From Maricurvus nonylphenolicus (GTDB lineage Bacteria > Pseudomonadota > Gammaproteobacteria > Pseudomonadales > Cellvibrionaceae), in the NCBI RefSeq assembly GCF_042854845.1, contig NZ_AP031498.1:2480001-2544000 (forward strand): DNA of 64,000 nucleotides, in the 5' to 3' direction. Under the pieces are notes generated by a model. It was given only the letters and a program-made list of their open reading frames with translations, did no database searches and was not told the DNA's origin. This document shows, one piece after another, positions 15,892-23,588 of this stretch; positions within the stretch are counted from its first letter, which is position 1, and the number at the start of each line of letters is the position of its first letter. A program made the translations under genes and the position numbers.

Positions 15892-16437
15892 TTAGTCCTG
15901 TGATACCCACTCAGATTTACCAATTTTATATAATACATGCTCACACAGTGGGTGTGTTGACTCAATATCGGGGTGCATGAAATTTTGATGACTATTATGC
16001 ATACCTAATTTCTCCATAACCGATCTTGAGCGGGTATTGGTTACAGTGGTAAAGGCGACGACTTCATCCAGGTTTAATGTGGTAAATGCGTACTCAAGTG
16101 CCGCATTGGCTGCCTCTGTAGCATAACCTTTGCCCCAGTGTTGTTTAGCCAGGCGCCAGCCAATTTCCACGCAGGGGGAGAAGGGCATAGCATCTGTCGG
16201 GGTATGCAGGCCGACAAAGCCAATAAACTTGTGTTGGTCTGGAATTTCTACAGCCCAAAAACCCCAGCCGCGCTCACTTATCAGTGAATGTATACGCTCG
16301 GCCATAGCAAAGCTTTCGTCTTCTGATAGTAGGGCTGGAAAGAACTCCATAACTTCCTCATCCGCACATAAATCAGAGAGGTATGGGTAGTCTTCTTTAG
16401 TCCACTGGCGGAGTATTAATCTATTGGTTTTTAACAT
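15892..16437 (-). CDS. GNAT family N-acetyltransferase (RimJ/RimL type)
   Basis: A 181-residue acetyltransferase of the Acetyltransf_3/RimJ-RimL group: it begins MLKTNRLILRQWTKEDYPYL, and continues CVEIGWRLAKQHWGKGYATEAANAALEYAFTTLNLDEVVAFT, which contains the acetyl-CoA pyrophosphate loop (Q-x-x-G-K-G-Y-A). NTRSRSVMEKLGMH follows, the usual end of motif B. Substrate (protein N-terminus or small molecule) cannot be told. It directly precedes the DUF2164 gene. The gap to the left-most cassette gene is 126 bases. Confidence 0.9.
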   Translation of the reverse strand: MLKTNRLILRQWTKEDYPYLSDLCADEEVMEFFPALLSEDESFAMAERIHSLISERGWGFWAVEIPDQHKFIGFVGLHTPTDAMPFSPCVEIGWRLAKQHWGKGYATEAANAALEYAFTTLNLDEVVAFTTVTNTRSRSVMEKLGMHNSHQNFMHPDIESTHPLCEHVLYKIGKSEWVSQD

Positions 16438-16563
16438 TAGGTATTGAGTACTTAAATTGCAAATTGTATCTATGGCTGGAATTATTCAGTCGTTATGTTT
16501 AACTTTTGATGATAAGTTGTTTATTTGGTTAGTCATGGCTTTTTAAGCACTTTACTTAGCATC

Positions 16564-16779
16564 CTATGGATGCAATTCCTTAGCCTTTACCATTAAGTAT
16601 CCAAGAAACCCCATCAGGCCTGTAATGGCAAATGAAATTACTCTAAGCACAGGGTCTGGTTCATCGGTGAAAGATGGAACGAATATGCCTATGAAAAATA
16701 TGATTGCCATCAGGCTACCAAGAGTAAAGAAACACCAAGCACCTATCTTGAACCAAATATACAGAATCTTCCTGATCAT
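16564..16779 (-). CDS. Small membrane protein, 71 aa, integron cassette gene
   Basis: A 71-residue protein with two hydrophobic helices (ILYIWFKIGAWCFFTLGSL and IIFFIGIF; then VISFAITGLMGFLGYLMV), no recognised family. Its ATG lies 15 bases after the GTTAAGC core of the attC-like site at 16794-16861, with AAGGGGAG upstream, as expected for a cassette gene. No clear attC was found past its stop, so it is either the last gene of the array or its site has decayed. Confidence 0.6.
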   Translation of the reverse strand: MIRKILYIWFKIGAWCFFTLGSLMAIIFFIGIFVPSFTDEPDPVLRVISFAITGLMGFLGYLMVKAKELHP

Positions 16780-16793
16780 ATACTCCCCTTAGT

Positions 16794-16861
16794 GCTTAAC
16801 GCCCGGCTTAGGACTGTTTATGCGGCGCAGTGGAATTTACAGTCTTAGCAGCCTGTTATAT
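16794..16861 (-). other. attC-like recombination site (site 5)
   Basis: Read on the minus strand the 68-base site has a 5' core ATATAAC and a 3' core GTTAAGC, with an inner palindrome containing ACTGT and ACAGT. It directly follows the gene ending at 16856; the stop lies within the first core, typical of cassettes. Compared to the other four sites it has the same order and size. The secondary structure is judged by eye. Confidence 0.65.
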
Positions 16862-17398
16862 TTTTATATCAGTTTGAATAAGAAGCAATTTACCTTTTTG
16901 GAATTGGTATTTCAGCTGAGCCTGATAAATCTGATGATCAGAACAATCTCCTACAGGGATAAAGCTAGCTGGGTTCTTGCACGTGAACGCATAACTTACT
17001 ATTAAAGTCCCATTTTTAACTTTGGATACTGGCAAATGAAGGCTATAAGTAGCACCCTCATGTTCAATTTGGTATGCAATAGGTAGCTCAATACTCGAAT
17101 ACTCAAATGTATTTCCAATCCTAGCAATTAAAGCAGAGCCGTAGTTGATAGTCGCCATATTAAATGTGATGAGATTTACTAGCAGCAATTCTTGACCATT
17201 AGAAATACCAAGGCTAAAGATACCGTCATTAGGCATTTCAACATTCACCAAGGAATAGTCACCCTCAGAGTTATTCTTGTTTAGAAGCCCTGTTATTTTA
17301 GGGTACTTATTTTTACTGTACTCGTAGCTTCCTTCATAATCTGCTGCCACGAAAGTCGATAATATAGATAAAAATACTAGCGATAATACACTTCTCAT
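16856..17398 (-). CDS. Secreted or periplasmic protein of unknown function, 180 aa (cassette gene)
   Basis: A 180-residue protein starting MRSVLSLVFLSILSTFVAADYEGS, a signal peptide with a likely cut after AA (about residue 19). The mature part is beta-rich with a repeated alternating hydrophobic pattern (YSLVNVEMPNDGIFSLGISN, then VSKVKNGTLIVSYAFTC) and two cysteines near CKNPASFIPVGDC that may form a disulphide. No family recognised. Its stop is inside the attC-like site at 16794-16861 and its start is 12 bases after the core of the next site at 17410, so it is a complete cassette. Confidence 0.75.
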   Translation of the reverse strand: MRSVLSLVFLSILSTFVAADYEGSYEYSKNKYPKITGLLNKNNSEGDYSLVNVEMPNDGIFSLGISNGQELLLVNLITFNMATINYGSALIARIGNTFEYSSIELPIAYQIEHEGATYSLHLPVSKVKNGTLIVSYAFTCKNPASFIPVGDCSDHQIYQAQLKYQFQKGKLLLIQTDIKI

Positions 17399-17409
17399 TT
17401 ATCCAAACC

Positions 17410-17526
17410 TAAATATAACGTCGCGGTGTGTTGTGGCTTTGTAGTTGTTTGGCGTCGCGCTAGCCTAGCGATTAAGCGCATAAGGCAAGTAATGGAAATA
17501 TTGTCAAATTGACCGCCTTTTTAGGC
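17410..17526 (-). other. attC-like recombination site (site 4), long and imperfect
   Basis: Minus-strand 3' core GTTATAT at 17410-17416 preceded by ACCGCGAC, and a 5' end GCCTAAA next to AAGGCGGT, giving pairing GCGGT with ACCGC over a ~117-base span. The stop of the upstream cassette gene lies in the 5' core. The 5' core matches poorly (no GTT complement), so confidence is lower than for the others. Confidence 0.5.
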
Positions 17527-17871
17527 TTGGCCAGCATCGCCACCCTTAATAGTTCCACCATTCATTATAATTTTAACCTTAACATCCTTACCTATGTGCA
17601 AGGCAGTGCCGCCATCACCACCAATTCCCCCTTTTCCACTTTCAATAACTGTTTCTGGGGAATTACTAATAAGCTCTATTTCAGCACCGTCCTCGACTAC
17701 AATAGCGCTGCCGCCTTTTCCTTTAGAGAATTTTTCGTCTTTCAGCTCGGAAATGCTTGTATTCATTTCTTCCAGAATTTTAGACAGTTTAGCTAACTCA
17801 ATATTCAGCAATGCTTTTACCGACACACCGGTAAGCCTTATTTGCTCAAGCATAGGCATAACATCGTTCAT
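17521..17871 (-). CDS. Glycine-rich cassette protein, 5' part probably shifted out of frame
   Basis: An in-frame ATG at 17871 gives 116 residues: a helical segment (MLEQIRLTGVSVKALLNIELAKLSKILEEMNTSI), then an acidic, glycine-rich C-terminus with GGIGGDGGTALHIGKDVKVKI and GGTIKGGDAGQA. Codons upstream to 18000 also read as sensible protein (DFAVAYSIIVGLISQF, then DFFDWLESNN) but lack any start; an ATG at 18001, preceded by AAAGAGG, is one base out of frame across an A5 tract. The real product is probably about 159 residues. No family name is certain. It is a cassette gene between attC sites 3 and 4. Confidence 0.6.
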   Translation of the reverse strand: MNDVMPMLEQIRLTGVSVKALLNIELAKLSKILEEMNTSISELKDEKFSKGKGGSAIVVEDGAEIELISNSPETVIESGKGGIGGDGGTALHIGKDVKVKIIMNGGTIKGGDAGQA

Positions 17872-18001
17872 GTTGTTTGATTCTAGCCAGTCAAAAAAAT
17901 CTCTCTCTTTAAAATTTACTGATTCACGTCGTTCAGATCTAAACTGACTAATTAGGCCAACAATTATTGAGTAGGCAACAGCGAAATCGTTAATTTTTCA
18001 T
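17872..18001 (-). pseudogene. Probable 5' end of the glycine-rich cassette gene, displaced by one base
   Basis: ATG at 18001-17999 is followed by five A (17998-17994). As read, the frame is ATG AAA AAT TAA and ends at once. Removing one A gives MKINDFAVAYSIIVGL and joins the downstream frame with no further stop. The coding look of codons 17997-17872 (mixed charges, no stop over 42 codons) supports a recent indel, a sequencing error or slippage. Confidence 0.55.
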
Positions 18002-18014
18002 ACCCTCTTTAAAA

Positions 18015-18070
18015 GCCTGACGTCTCAATCTGCCGGCGCGTCAGCGGTCGGCTGGATTGAATTGTTATGT
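18015..18070 (-). other. attC-like recombination site (site 3)
   Basis: A 56-base site with minus-strand cores ACATAAC and GTCAGGC, and inner arms TCAATC and GATTGA with a GCCGGC/GTCGGC stem. The stop of the DUF6680-like gene lies inside it, so the last codons of that gene (NNSIQPTADAPAD) are encoded by the site, a well-known feature of cassette arrays in marine gammaproteobacteria. Confidence 0.78.
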
Positions 18071-18651
18071 GTTTCTGACTGCTCTACAGGATCAATTGGA
18101 TGGTAAGGTGGTAAATAGGTCACAGCCATAGGAATAGAGCGTTTACCATCCAGAAGATCTACCAAGCCTTCCCGTATCCGAGTTTGCTCTCGCTCGATTC
18201 GACCATGCGCAATAGGGCTGTAGCAGTCTCTTTTAAGTTGAACTTCATCGAAGTCATAACCCAGCGACTGTGACATTGCATAAAGTAGACTTGTAAATAG
18301 CTCATAGCCTTTCTCAGTCCACGCATCAAGTCGTTCATCGGGAACACTGTTATTTAAGTGATCGTTATATACTTTCCAAGCATTAGTGACTTTTTTATCA
18401 GCCTCGGATTGCCAGCGCTTTCCGAATAGTGATCTACCGTAGAATTCCAAATCAATCATATTCAGTGCTGAAACGTGAGACCCAGAAAGCCTTGTAGCTC
18501 TCGTCTCCATGAGAGTATGGAACAATCTAAGTTTTCGTTCTTTTCTCTCTTTGATACTTTCAATGAGCTTTTGAGCTTGTACAGCTAAGATTGGACCAGC
18601 TATGACCGCACTGATGGTAATCCAATCTTTCATATCCATATTTAATTCCAT
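18025..18651 (-). CDS. DUF6680-like protein with one N-terminal TM helix (cassette gene)
   Basis: A 208-residue protein: an N-terminal hydrophobic helix (DWITISAVIAGPILAVQAQ), then IKERKERKLRLFHTLMETRATRLSGSHVSALNMIDLEFYG, AWKVYNDHL and a C-terminal region YDFDEVQLKRDCYSPIAHGRIE followed by GLVDLLDGKRSIPMAVT. This run matches my memory of DUF6680, a family of unknown function. Its last ~13 residues (NNSIQPTADAPAD) come from the attC site. GAGGT lies seven bases before the ATG. In the family the TM helix and charged body suggest a membrane-anchored cytosolic protein. Confidence 0.72.
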   Translation of the reverse strand: MELNMDMKDWITISAVIAGPILAVQAQKLIESIKERKERKLRLFHTLMETRATRLSGSHVSALNMIDLEFYGRSLFGKRWQSEADKKVTNAWKVYNDHLNNSVPDERLDAWTEKGYELFTSLLYAMSQSLGYDFDEVQLKRDCYSPIAHGRIEREQTRIREGLVDLLDGKRSIPMAVTYLPPYHPIDPVEQSETHNNSIQPTADAPAD

Positions 18652-18677
18652 AAATTACCTCATCAGTGATGATTTAC

Positions 18678-18764
18678 ACATAACGCTCCGCTAAACGCAG
18701 TGTAGCGAGTCCAGTGGAGGCCGCGTCTTTTGCGGCCGGAACGTGTATGAGCGGTTTGTTATGC
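18678..18764 (-). other. attC-like recombination site (site 2)
   Basis: An 87-base site with plus-strand ends ACATAACGCTCCGCTAAAC and GAGCGGTTTGTTATGC, arms pairing CCGCT with AGCGG, and an inner stem GGCCGC/GCGGCC. On the minus strand the cores are GCATAAC and GTTATGT. It lies one base after the stop of the 94-codon gene. This is the clearest site in the array. Confidence 0.82.
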
Positions 18765-18766
18765 AT

Positions 18767-19051
18767 TTAAAATATTTGATCTGCAATTTTTTCACACATA
18801 TCTACAGTTGAAACGTCTTTGGGAAGTGGCTTCAGCACATCATCACTTCCAGATTTCCTATAGAAAATCACCCCCTTATTTCCTAAAGCCACATCCAAGC
18901 AATAGTTATTTTTAGTTTCCATGCCGTGTTTATAAAAGTCTTGATAGGCAATGCCCAGCTTTTTAATCGCTGACTCACGATCCTTGGCTGCAACAATGAA
19001 TTCAAGATTTAACCTACTGGCTTTTACTTCTGCGTATCGATAAACGTACAT
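18767..19051 (-). CDS. Small unrecognised soluble protein, 94 aa (cassette gene)
   Basis: A 94-residue protein starting MYVYRYAEVKASRLNLEFIVAAKDRESAI, with a mixed alpha/beta look and no membrane segment. No family recognised. AAGGA precedes the ATG, which lies 18 bases after the core of attC site 1. With attC site 2 right after its stop it forms a full cassette of about 390 bases. Confidence 0.75.
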   Translation of the reverse strand: MYVYRYAEVKASRLNLEFIVAAKDRESAIKKLGIAYQDFYKHGMETKNNYCLDVALGNKGVIFYRKSGSDDVLKPLPKDVSTVDMCEKIADQIF

Positions 19052-19068
19052 ACTTCATCCTTGTTTTG

Positions 19069-19129
19069 CATAACGCCGCGCTAAAACGCGCCAGCTTTAT
19101 CGGCGTCGTTTTTGAGCGCCTTGTTAAGT
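19069..19129 (-). other. attC-like recombination site (site 1)
   Basis: A 61-base site with plus-strand ends GCATAACGCCGCGCTAAAAC and GAGCGCCTTGTTAAGT; on the minus strand the cores are ACTTAAC and GTTATGC with inner arms GGCGCT and AGCGCGGC and a CGACGCC/GGCG-type middle. The stop of the 148-codon gene lies inside it. Confidence 0.78.
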
Positions 19130-19527
19130 GCAGCTTCTTGGTAAGAACCACCATAAATCAAAAGGCTCAGAATCATACCTAGAATCAGCACTGACACCTG
19201 ATCCAGGGTGTAGTCAATAGCGTGATCAATATGAGGCCCAATGAAAAGACTCACTGGAAATACCAATATGGTTGAGTATATATAAGCTTTCCGTGCCCAA
19301 ACTTTAATAGCTAGAAGCCCGATCATAGACACTAAATTTACGAGTGCTACGATCAGCAAAACAAATAGTGCTATTAACTGCATTGTCGTTGGAGCAACCT
19401 CAGCATCCATAGCTATATATTCTTGAAGCTCGATCGGAAGAAGGGCTTCTGTGAAAAACATCGAAACAATGATGATCGCTATTAATGCTAGCTCTAGCTT
19501 CACCAAATTCCTTATTGTATCGACCAA
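19081..19527 (-). CDS. Four-TM membrane protein, 148 aa (cassette gene)
   Basis: A 148-residue protein with four hydrophobic segments (LELALIAIIIVSMFFTEALL, then LIALFVLLIVALVNLVSMIGLLA, YIYSTILVFPVSLFIGP and VLILGMILSLLIYG) and a charged C-terminus that runs into attC site 1. No family recognised. The start is a TTG at 19527 with AAAGGAG 11 bases upstream; a GTG shortly downstream is an alternative. An ACTTAAC core-like sequence at 19549-19555 lies 22 bases before it, so a further, decayed site may precede it. Confidence 0.7.
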   Translation of the reverse strand: MVDTIRNLVKLELALIAIIIVSMFFTEALLPIELQEYIAMDAEVAPTTMQLIALFVLLIVALVNLVSMIGLLAIKVWARKAYIYSTILVFPVSLFIGPHIDHAIDYTLDQVSVLILGMILSLLIYGGSYQEAALNKALKNDADKAGAF

Positions 19528-19937
19528 CTTTCAGATACTCCTTTAAGCACTTAACATTTGTATAAGAGGCGGCGTGTTATCATTCCGGCCAGTGTTCAGG
19601 GGGTAAGGTAGCTGCTTGAAATACAAGAGAAATTCAGATTCTTCAAAATTCCCTATGATGCAAACCGAGCCGGCTTATTTATCTGGATAAGCGGTTTCCC
19701 CTTATCTGCGTCCCTGATTCTTTAATGCATTGATTTTGCAATAGTTTATGTATTTTGGCTAGTGATAAACGCGCCCGATAAGGTGGCAAAGCGAGCCCAG
19801 GGCTATGGTTTGCGGTGTGATCCACAGAAGAAAGTCAAAGAACGGGAGGGGAGTTTTGTGGCACGTCAGTGACGTGCTAAAAGAAAAGCCGCAGCAACAC
19901 TGATAAGCATTGCTACGGCTTTCGGGGATGTGACGTG
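19528..19937. other. Intergenic region at the right end of the cassette array
   Basis: About 400 bases without a gene. It holds ACTTAAC at 19549-19555 and GTTATCA about 28 bases later, possibly remnants of a further site, and the terminator at 19885-19921. No integrase gene or Pc-like promoter was seen. Confidence 0.5.
19885..19921 (-). terminator. Intrinsic terminator of the M16C peptidase gene
   Basis: On the minus strand: AAAGCCGTAGCAA, a short loop, then TTGCTGCGGCTTT followed by a T-rich TTTTCTTTT. It lies 17 bases after the peptidase stop. Confidence 0.82.
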
Positions 19938-22853
19938 CTACAGCTGGATGGTTGTTAAACCTAAATCACTAACCGCTTTCTGATTATCACTATTGGTAAT
20001 CACCGCCACACTGGCCTTGTCACCAACCAGGTAGGTTTGTGCAACACGCTTCAAATCATCAATGCTCACTTTCAATACCTGATTACGGAAGTGCTCACGT
20101 TTTTCACGGGTGCGCTCAAAAAGTTCCGAGTGGAAGGTTTGCTTGGCTTCTCCAGCGGGGGAGCTGGGTTTGTCGATAGCGCTGATAACACCGAGGATGG
20201 CTTCTTCCAGTGGCTGGTATTCGTGATCGGTGTTGATTAACCAGTCGATGGCCTTATCGAAATCGTCCAGGGTCTCACTCAAACGTGGGTCACGGTAGGA
20301 GTAGAAGCGGAAGGCGGCGATATTGTTGTCCTGACTGGCGCCGCCGCCGTAGGCTCCGCCTTGTTCGCGGATGCTGCGGTGGAGGAAACCATTACGCAGG
20401 AAACCGCCCAGTACGGTCAGGGCCGCGGCATCGTCGTGATCCATGGGTACGGATGGGTAGGCTTTCGCGCAGAAGTTAACCTGGGTATTGGTAACCCAGG
20501 CTTCTTTAATCTGCTCTGAAACAGGCGCCAGAGCGAAGTTTTCACTGCTGGTGTCCTGGTCGCCTTGCCATTTCTCAGTGATGGCCTGTTGGTATTCATC
20601 CAGGTTGTGAGCTTCACCAACCAACAGGTATTGGCGTGGGGATGCCAACACTTTGTTATGGATACCTTGCAGGGTGGCGGCAAAGCTTTGCAGGGCTTTG
20701 TCATCACTTAGAGATTCATCCAAAGCTTTGGTGGCTTTAATGCCGGCCAGACCTGTTAACTGGTGAGACAGTTTTGCCGATGGGCTCATGCCGGAGCTGG
20801 CCGCAGCCATGGCCAGGCTGTGGCCGTTGCCGGTGACGCTGGTTTCGCGACGGGCACGGGTTTGGGCAACCAGTTCTTTTAAGCGGCCGAGTTCGTCAAA
20901 GCGCACGTTATGGAAGGTTTGCCACATCAGATCGCACAAATCCGCCTGACGGGATTTCAGGGCTTTGGCCGATAGGGTGATATTGCCTTTAATAGCCTGC
21001 ACATCGTCACTGGCGCCACGGATGGAGGTAAAGGCGCTGATAGAACCGGCAACTTGTGACTGCCACAATTGGGTTTGTAAATAATCTTTATCGCCTACAC
21101 CCATCTCGGTCATGCAGATGCTGTAAAACGGCATCACGGCTTTTTCTTCTTCGGTCAGTGCTGGCAGTTGCACGATAATTTGCTGGTACACCAAACCATT
21201 GGTGCCGGCGGCATAACGGGTTAAGTTAGTGCCGTTAATAGCAATTTCACTTTCGCGGGCCGTGTAGTGCAGGTTGGACGGAATATCGGTTAAATCCACT
21301 TTTGGCAATATGGATTCATCGTCCTTTTGTTCCTGGCGCTGTGTTAGGGCTTCGGCCTGATCAACGATGGCGGTTTTTTCGCTGTCACTCAGTGCCGCTT
21401 TAATCGCAGCGAGTTTATCGGTTTCTGCCTGGTTGCGACGTTCGGACAACTGTTGGTCTGGGCGCATAACCAGGCGTACGCGGTGTGGGTTGTCTACCAG
21501 CCACTGGCGGGCGAGGGATTTGATAAAGTCCGGGTTTTTAATATCTTCGCGCAGTTTGTCCAGCACAGGATCCAGGTTCAATAAACCAATAACATCACCG
21601 CGGTGTGTGGCGGCGGTCAGGCCTGTAAGGATCAGTTGCAAGCCGTAAGGGTAGGAGTCACCACCAATTTCACGTTGTTGTAATTCCAGCTGTTGCAGTG
21701 AGGCTTGCAGTTGTTCGTAGGCTACGCCTTCTTCGGCAACCTTTTCCAATACCGCTAACACTTGGCTTTCGAAGTCGGCGGCTTTGCTGGTGTCGCTGCC
21801 CTCAATGCCACAGATAAAGGTCAGCTCGCGCTGGGAGTCGTCCAGGCCACACAGTGGTGACGGTGAGCTACCGAGGTCGGTGGTTTCCAGCAGGTGCTGC
21901 AACGGCGAGGCGCTGTTATCCAGCAATACGCTGGCCAGTAACTGTGCGCGCAAGCTGTCTTCCAAATCGGTGCTTTTGCCTAATAACCAGCCCAGGACAA
22001 CATGGGTTTTGTTATCGATATTTTCTTCGGCCAGTGGGTAGGCTTCTTCTACGCGAACCGGTGAGAAGTAACGCTTCTCATCGTGTACCTGGATGGTGCG
22101 ATCCAGCTTGTCGAAACGCTGCAGGGCGCGATCTTCAAATTTGGCCTGATGTTCCGCAGCCGGAATATCACCAAAGGTCATAAAGGTGGCGTTGCTGGGG
22201 TGGTAGTGGGTTTCGTAGAAGGCTTTCAGCTCTTCGTAGCTGAGGTCGGGAATACACTCCGGGTCACCACCGCTGTTGTAATGGTAGGTGCTGGTAGGGA
22301 ACAGGTATTTGCACAGGGTTTGCCACAGCTGTGAAGGAACAGAACTCATGGCGCCTTTCATTTCGTTAAACACCACGCCTTTGTAGACCAGTGGGGAGTC
22401 GGTATTGCCAGTTTCTTCAAATTCCAGGCGATGGCCTTCCTGGGCAAAGTCCAGCTGATCCAGACGTGAGAAGAACACGGCGTCCAGATATACATCCAGC
22501 AGGTTGTTAAAGTCTTTACGGTTTTGGCTGGCGAAGGGGTAGGCGGTCCAGTCGGAACTGGTGAAAGCGTTCATGAAAGTGTTCAGTGAACGGCGAATCA
22601 TCATAAAGAAGGGGTCGCGAACCGGATACTTCTCACTGCCACACAGGGCCGTGTGCTCGAGGATATGGGCTACACCGGTGGAATCTTCTGGCACAGTGCG
22701 CAAGGCGACTAAAAACACGTTCTCGTTATTGTCTGCCGCAATATGGATATGCTGGGCGCCGGTCTTGGTGTGGACATACTCTTCCACGGTCACTTGTAGT
22801 GAATCAATCGGTTGGCTGCGCAGCAATGTAAACGCCGGATGGCTAGTTGTCAT
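19938..22853 (-). CDS. M16C zinc metallopeptidase, presequence protease-like
   Basis: A 971-residue insulinase-family protease of the M16C (PreP) group, full length for the family, which is made of two M16 halves joined by a hinge. The inverted zinc site HILEH is at residues 63-67 with the downstream glutamate expected about 70-80 residues later in GVVFNEMKGAMSS. The typical NVFLVALRTVPEDSTGVAH start precedes it and GGAYGGGASQDNN near residue 850 marks the second half. It likely degrades peptides in the cytosol or periplasm; no signal peptide was seen, so cytosolic. Transcribed alone, ending at a terminator. Confidence 0.93.
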   Translation of the reverse strand: MTTSHPAFTLLRSQPIDSLQVTVEEYVHTKTGAQHIHIAADNNENVFLVALRTVPEDSTGVAHILEHTALCGSEKYPVRDPFFMMIRRSLNTFMNAFTSSDWTAYPFASQNRKDFNNLLDVYLDAVFFSRLDQLDFAQEGHRLEFEETGNTDSPLVYKGVVFNEMKGAMSSVPSQLWQTLCKYLFPTSTYHYNSGGDPECIPDLSYEELKAFYETHYHPSNATFMTFGDIPAAEHQAKFEDRALQRFDKLDRTIQVHDEKRYFSPVRVEEAYPLAEENIDNKTHVVLGWLLGKSTDLEDSLRAQLLASVLLDNSASPLQHLLETTDLGSSPSPLCGLDDSQRELTFICGIEGSDTSKAADFESQVLAVLEKVAEEGVAYEQLQASLQQLELQQREIGGDSYPYGLQLILTGLTAATHRGDVIGLLNLDPVLDKLREDIKNPDFIKSLARQWLVDNPHRVRLVMRPDQQLSERRNQAETDKLAAIKAALSDSEKTAIVDQAEALTQRQEQKDDESILPKVDLTDIPSNLHYTARESEIAINGTNLTRYAAGTNGLVYQQIIVQLPALTEEEKAVMPFYSICMTEMGVGDKDYLQTQLWQSQVAGSISAFTSIRGASDDVQAIKGNITLSAKALKSRQADLCDLMWQTFHNVRFDELGRLKELVAQTRARRETSVTGNGHSLAMAAASSGMSPSAKLSHQLTGLAGIKATKALDESLSDDKALQSFAATLQGIHNKVLASPRQYLLVGEAHNLDEYQQAITEKWQGDQDTSSENFALAPVSEQIKEAWVTNTQVNFCAKAYPSVPMDHDDAAALTVLGGFLRNGFLHRSIREQGGAYGGGASQDNNIAAFRFYSYRDPRLSETLDDFDKAIDWLINTDHEYQPLEEAILGVISAIDKPSSPAGEAKQTFHSELFERTREKREHFRNQVLKVSIDDLKRVAQTYLVGDKASVAVITNSDNQKAVSDLGLTTIQL

Positions 22854-22933
22854 ATTTACCTCTTTAGCTCTCTGTGTGAGAGAAAACCGGAATCTTATTG
22901 AGCAGTATTCTACTCCGTATCCTTTAAGGATAG

Positions 22934-23512
22934 CTATTTATCCGACGAGTGATCCGGCATAAACCCCTGTAGACGCTGAATAAATTGGTCAAAGGCGTCG
23001 AGAATGGATTGATAGGTGTCTGGTGATTGATCAATTTGACCAAGGGCTAGGCAGGTGGCTTCTAGGGTGGAAAGCTGGTCCGGATTATGGGCCTTGCGAA
23101 TGGTATAGCGGCTGGCGGGTAATTCACTCAGTCTCAGACGCGGGAGCTCGCTCAAAGTAGGGTTTAGGTGTAATAGTTTGCGGCTTTTACGCCAGGTGCC
23201 ATCAAGTACAACCAAGCGGGTGTTAGCCGGGTTGAGATCTGCAGGGCAAACGGTTTGGCTTTCTTCTTCAGGGGGGTAGAGCAACACACTCTGTTTGCTG
23301 CTCGTCAGATCTTCACCGGTAAACGTTTCGCCTATCGCCAACTGACTATTGTTTAAACACATGTGCAGTAGTCGGGCGCTACCCTTGGCTTGATGCTGCT
23401 CCAGAGGATGCTGCAGGATCATAACCTCAACCGGGTTATTCACCTTAACCACCAGATCACAAATACAGGTGGTTTGCGGGCGCAGGCAGTGGGGGCAGGT
23501 TAGTCGAGGCAT
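22934..23512 (-). CDS. tapT: DTW-domain tRNA-uridine aminocarboxypropyltransferase
   Basis: A 192-residue DTW protein, which in E. coli makes acp3U at position 47 of tRNA. It begins with a zinc-type CPHCLRPQTTCICD cluster, then ILQHPLEQHQAKGSARLLHMCLNN, and the DTW-type motif LVVLDGTWRKSRKLLHLNP near residues 110-130 (here D-G-T-W). Length matches the family (about 200-230). It lies 80 bases upstream of the M16C gene on the same strand and may be co-transcribed. Confidence 0.88.
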   Translation of the reverse strand: MPRLTCPHCLRPQTTCICDLVVKVNNPVEVMILQHPLEQHQAKGSARLLHMCLNNSQLAIGETFTGEDLTSSKQSVLLYPPEEESQTVCPADLNPANTRLVVLDGTWRKSRKLLHLNPTLSELPRLRLSELPASRYTIRKAHNPDQLSTLEATCLALGQIDQSPDTYQSILDAFDQFIQRLQGFMPDHSSDK

Positions 23513-23588
23513 GGTGTGGATGATACACTAAGCACCAGTAATTTTATGCCGGAACATTCACCAGAAAAGATAGTACCAGAGAAGATAG

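Noticed and set aside
15639..15965. Longer start (108 codons) for the DUF2164 gene
   Set aside because: It would overlap the stop of the GNAT gene by 74 bases; the conserved family start is at 15884.
16441..16563. Sixth attC site after the 71-codon gene
   Set aside because: GTTTAAC-like cores were found but no matching partner or inner arm pairing.
19549..19583. attI or a sixth attC site before the right-most cassette gene
   Set aside because: ACTTAAC and GTTATCA are only 35 bases apart and the inner arms do not pair. It may be a remnant but cannot be claimed.
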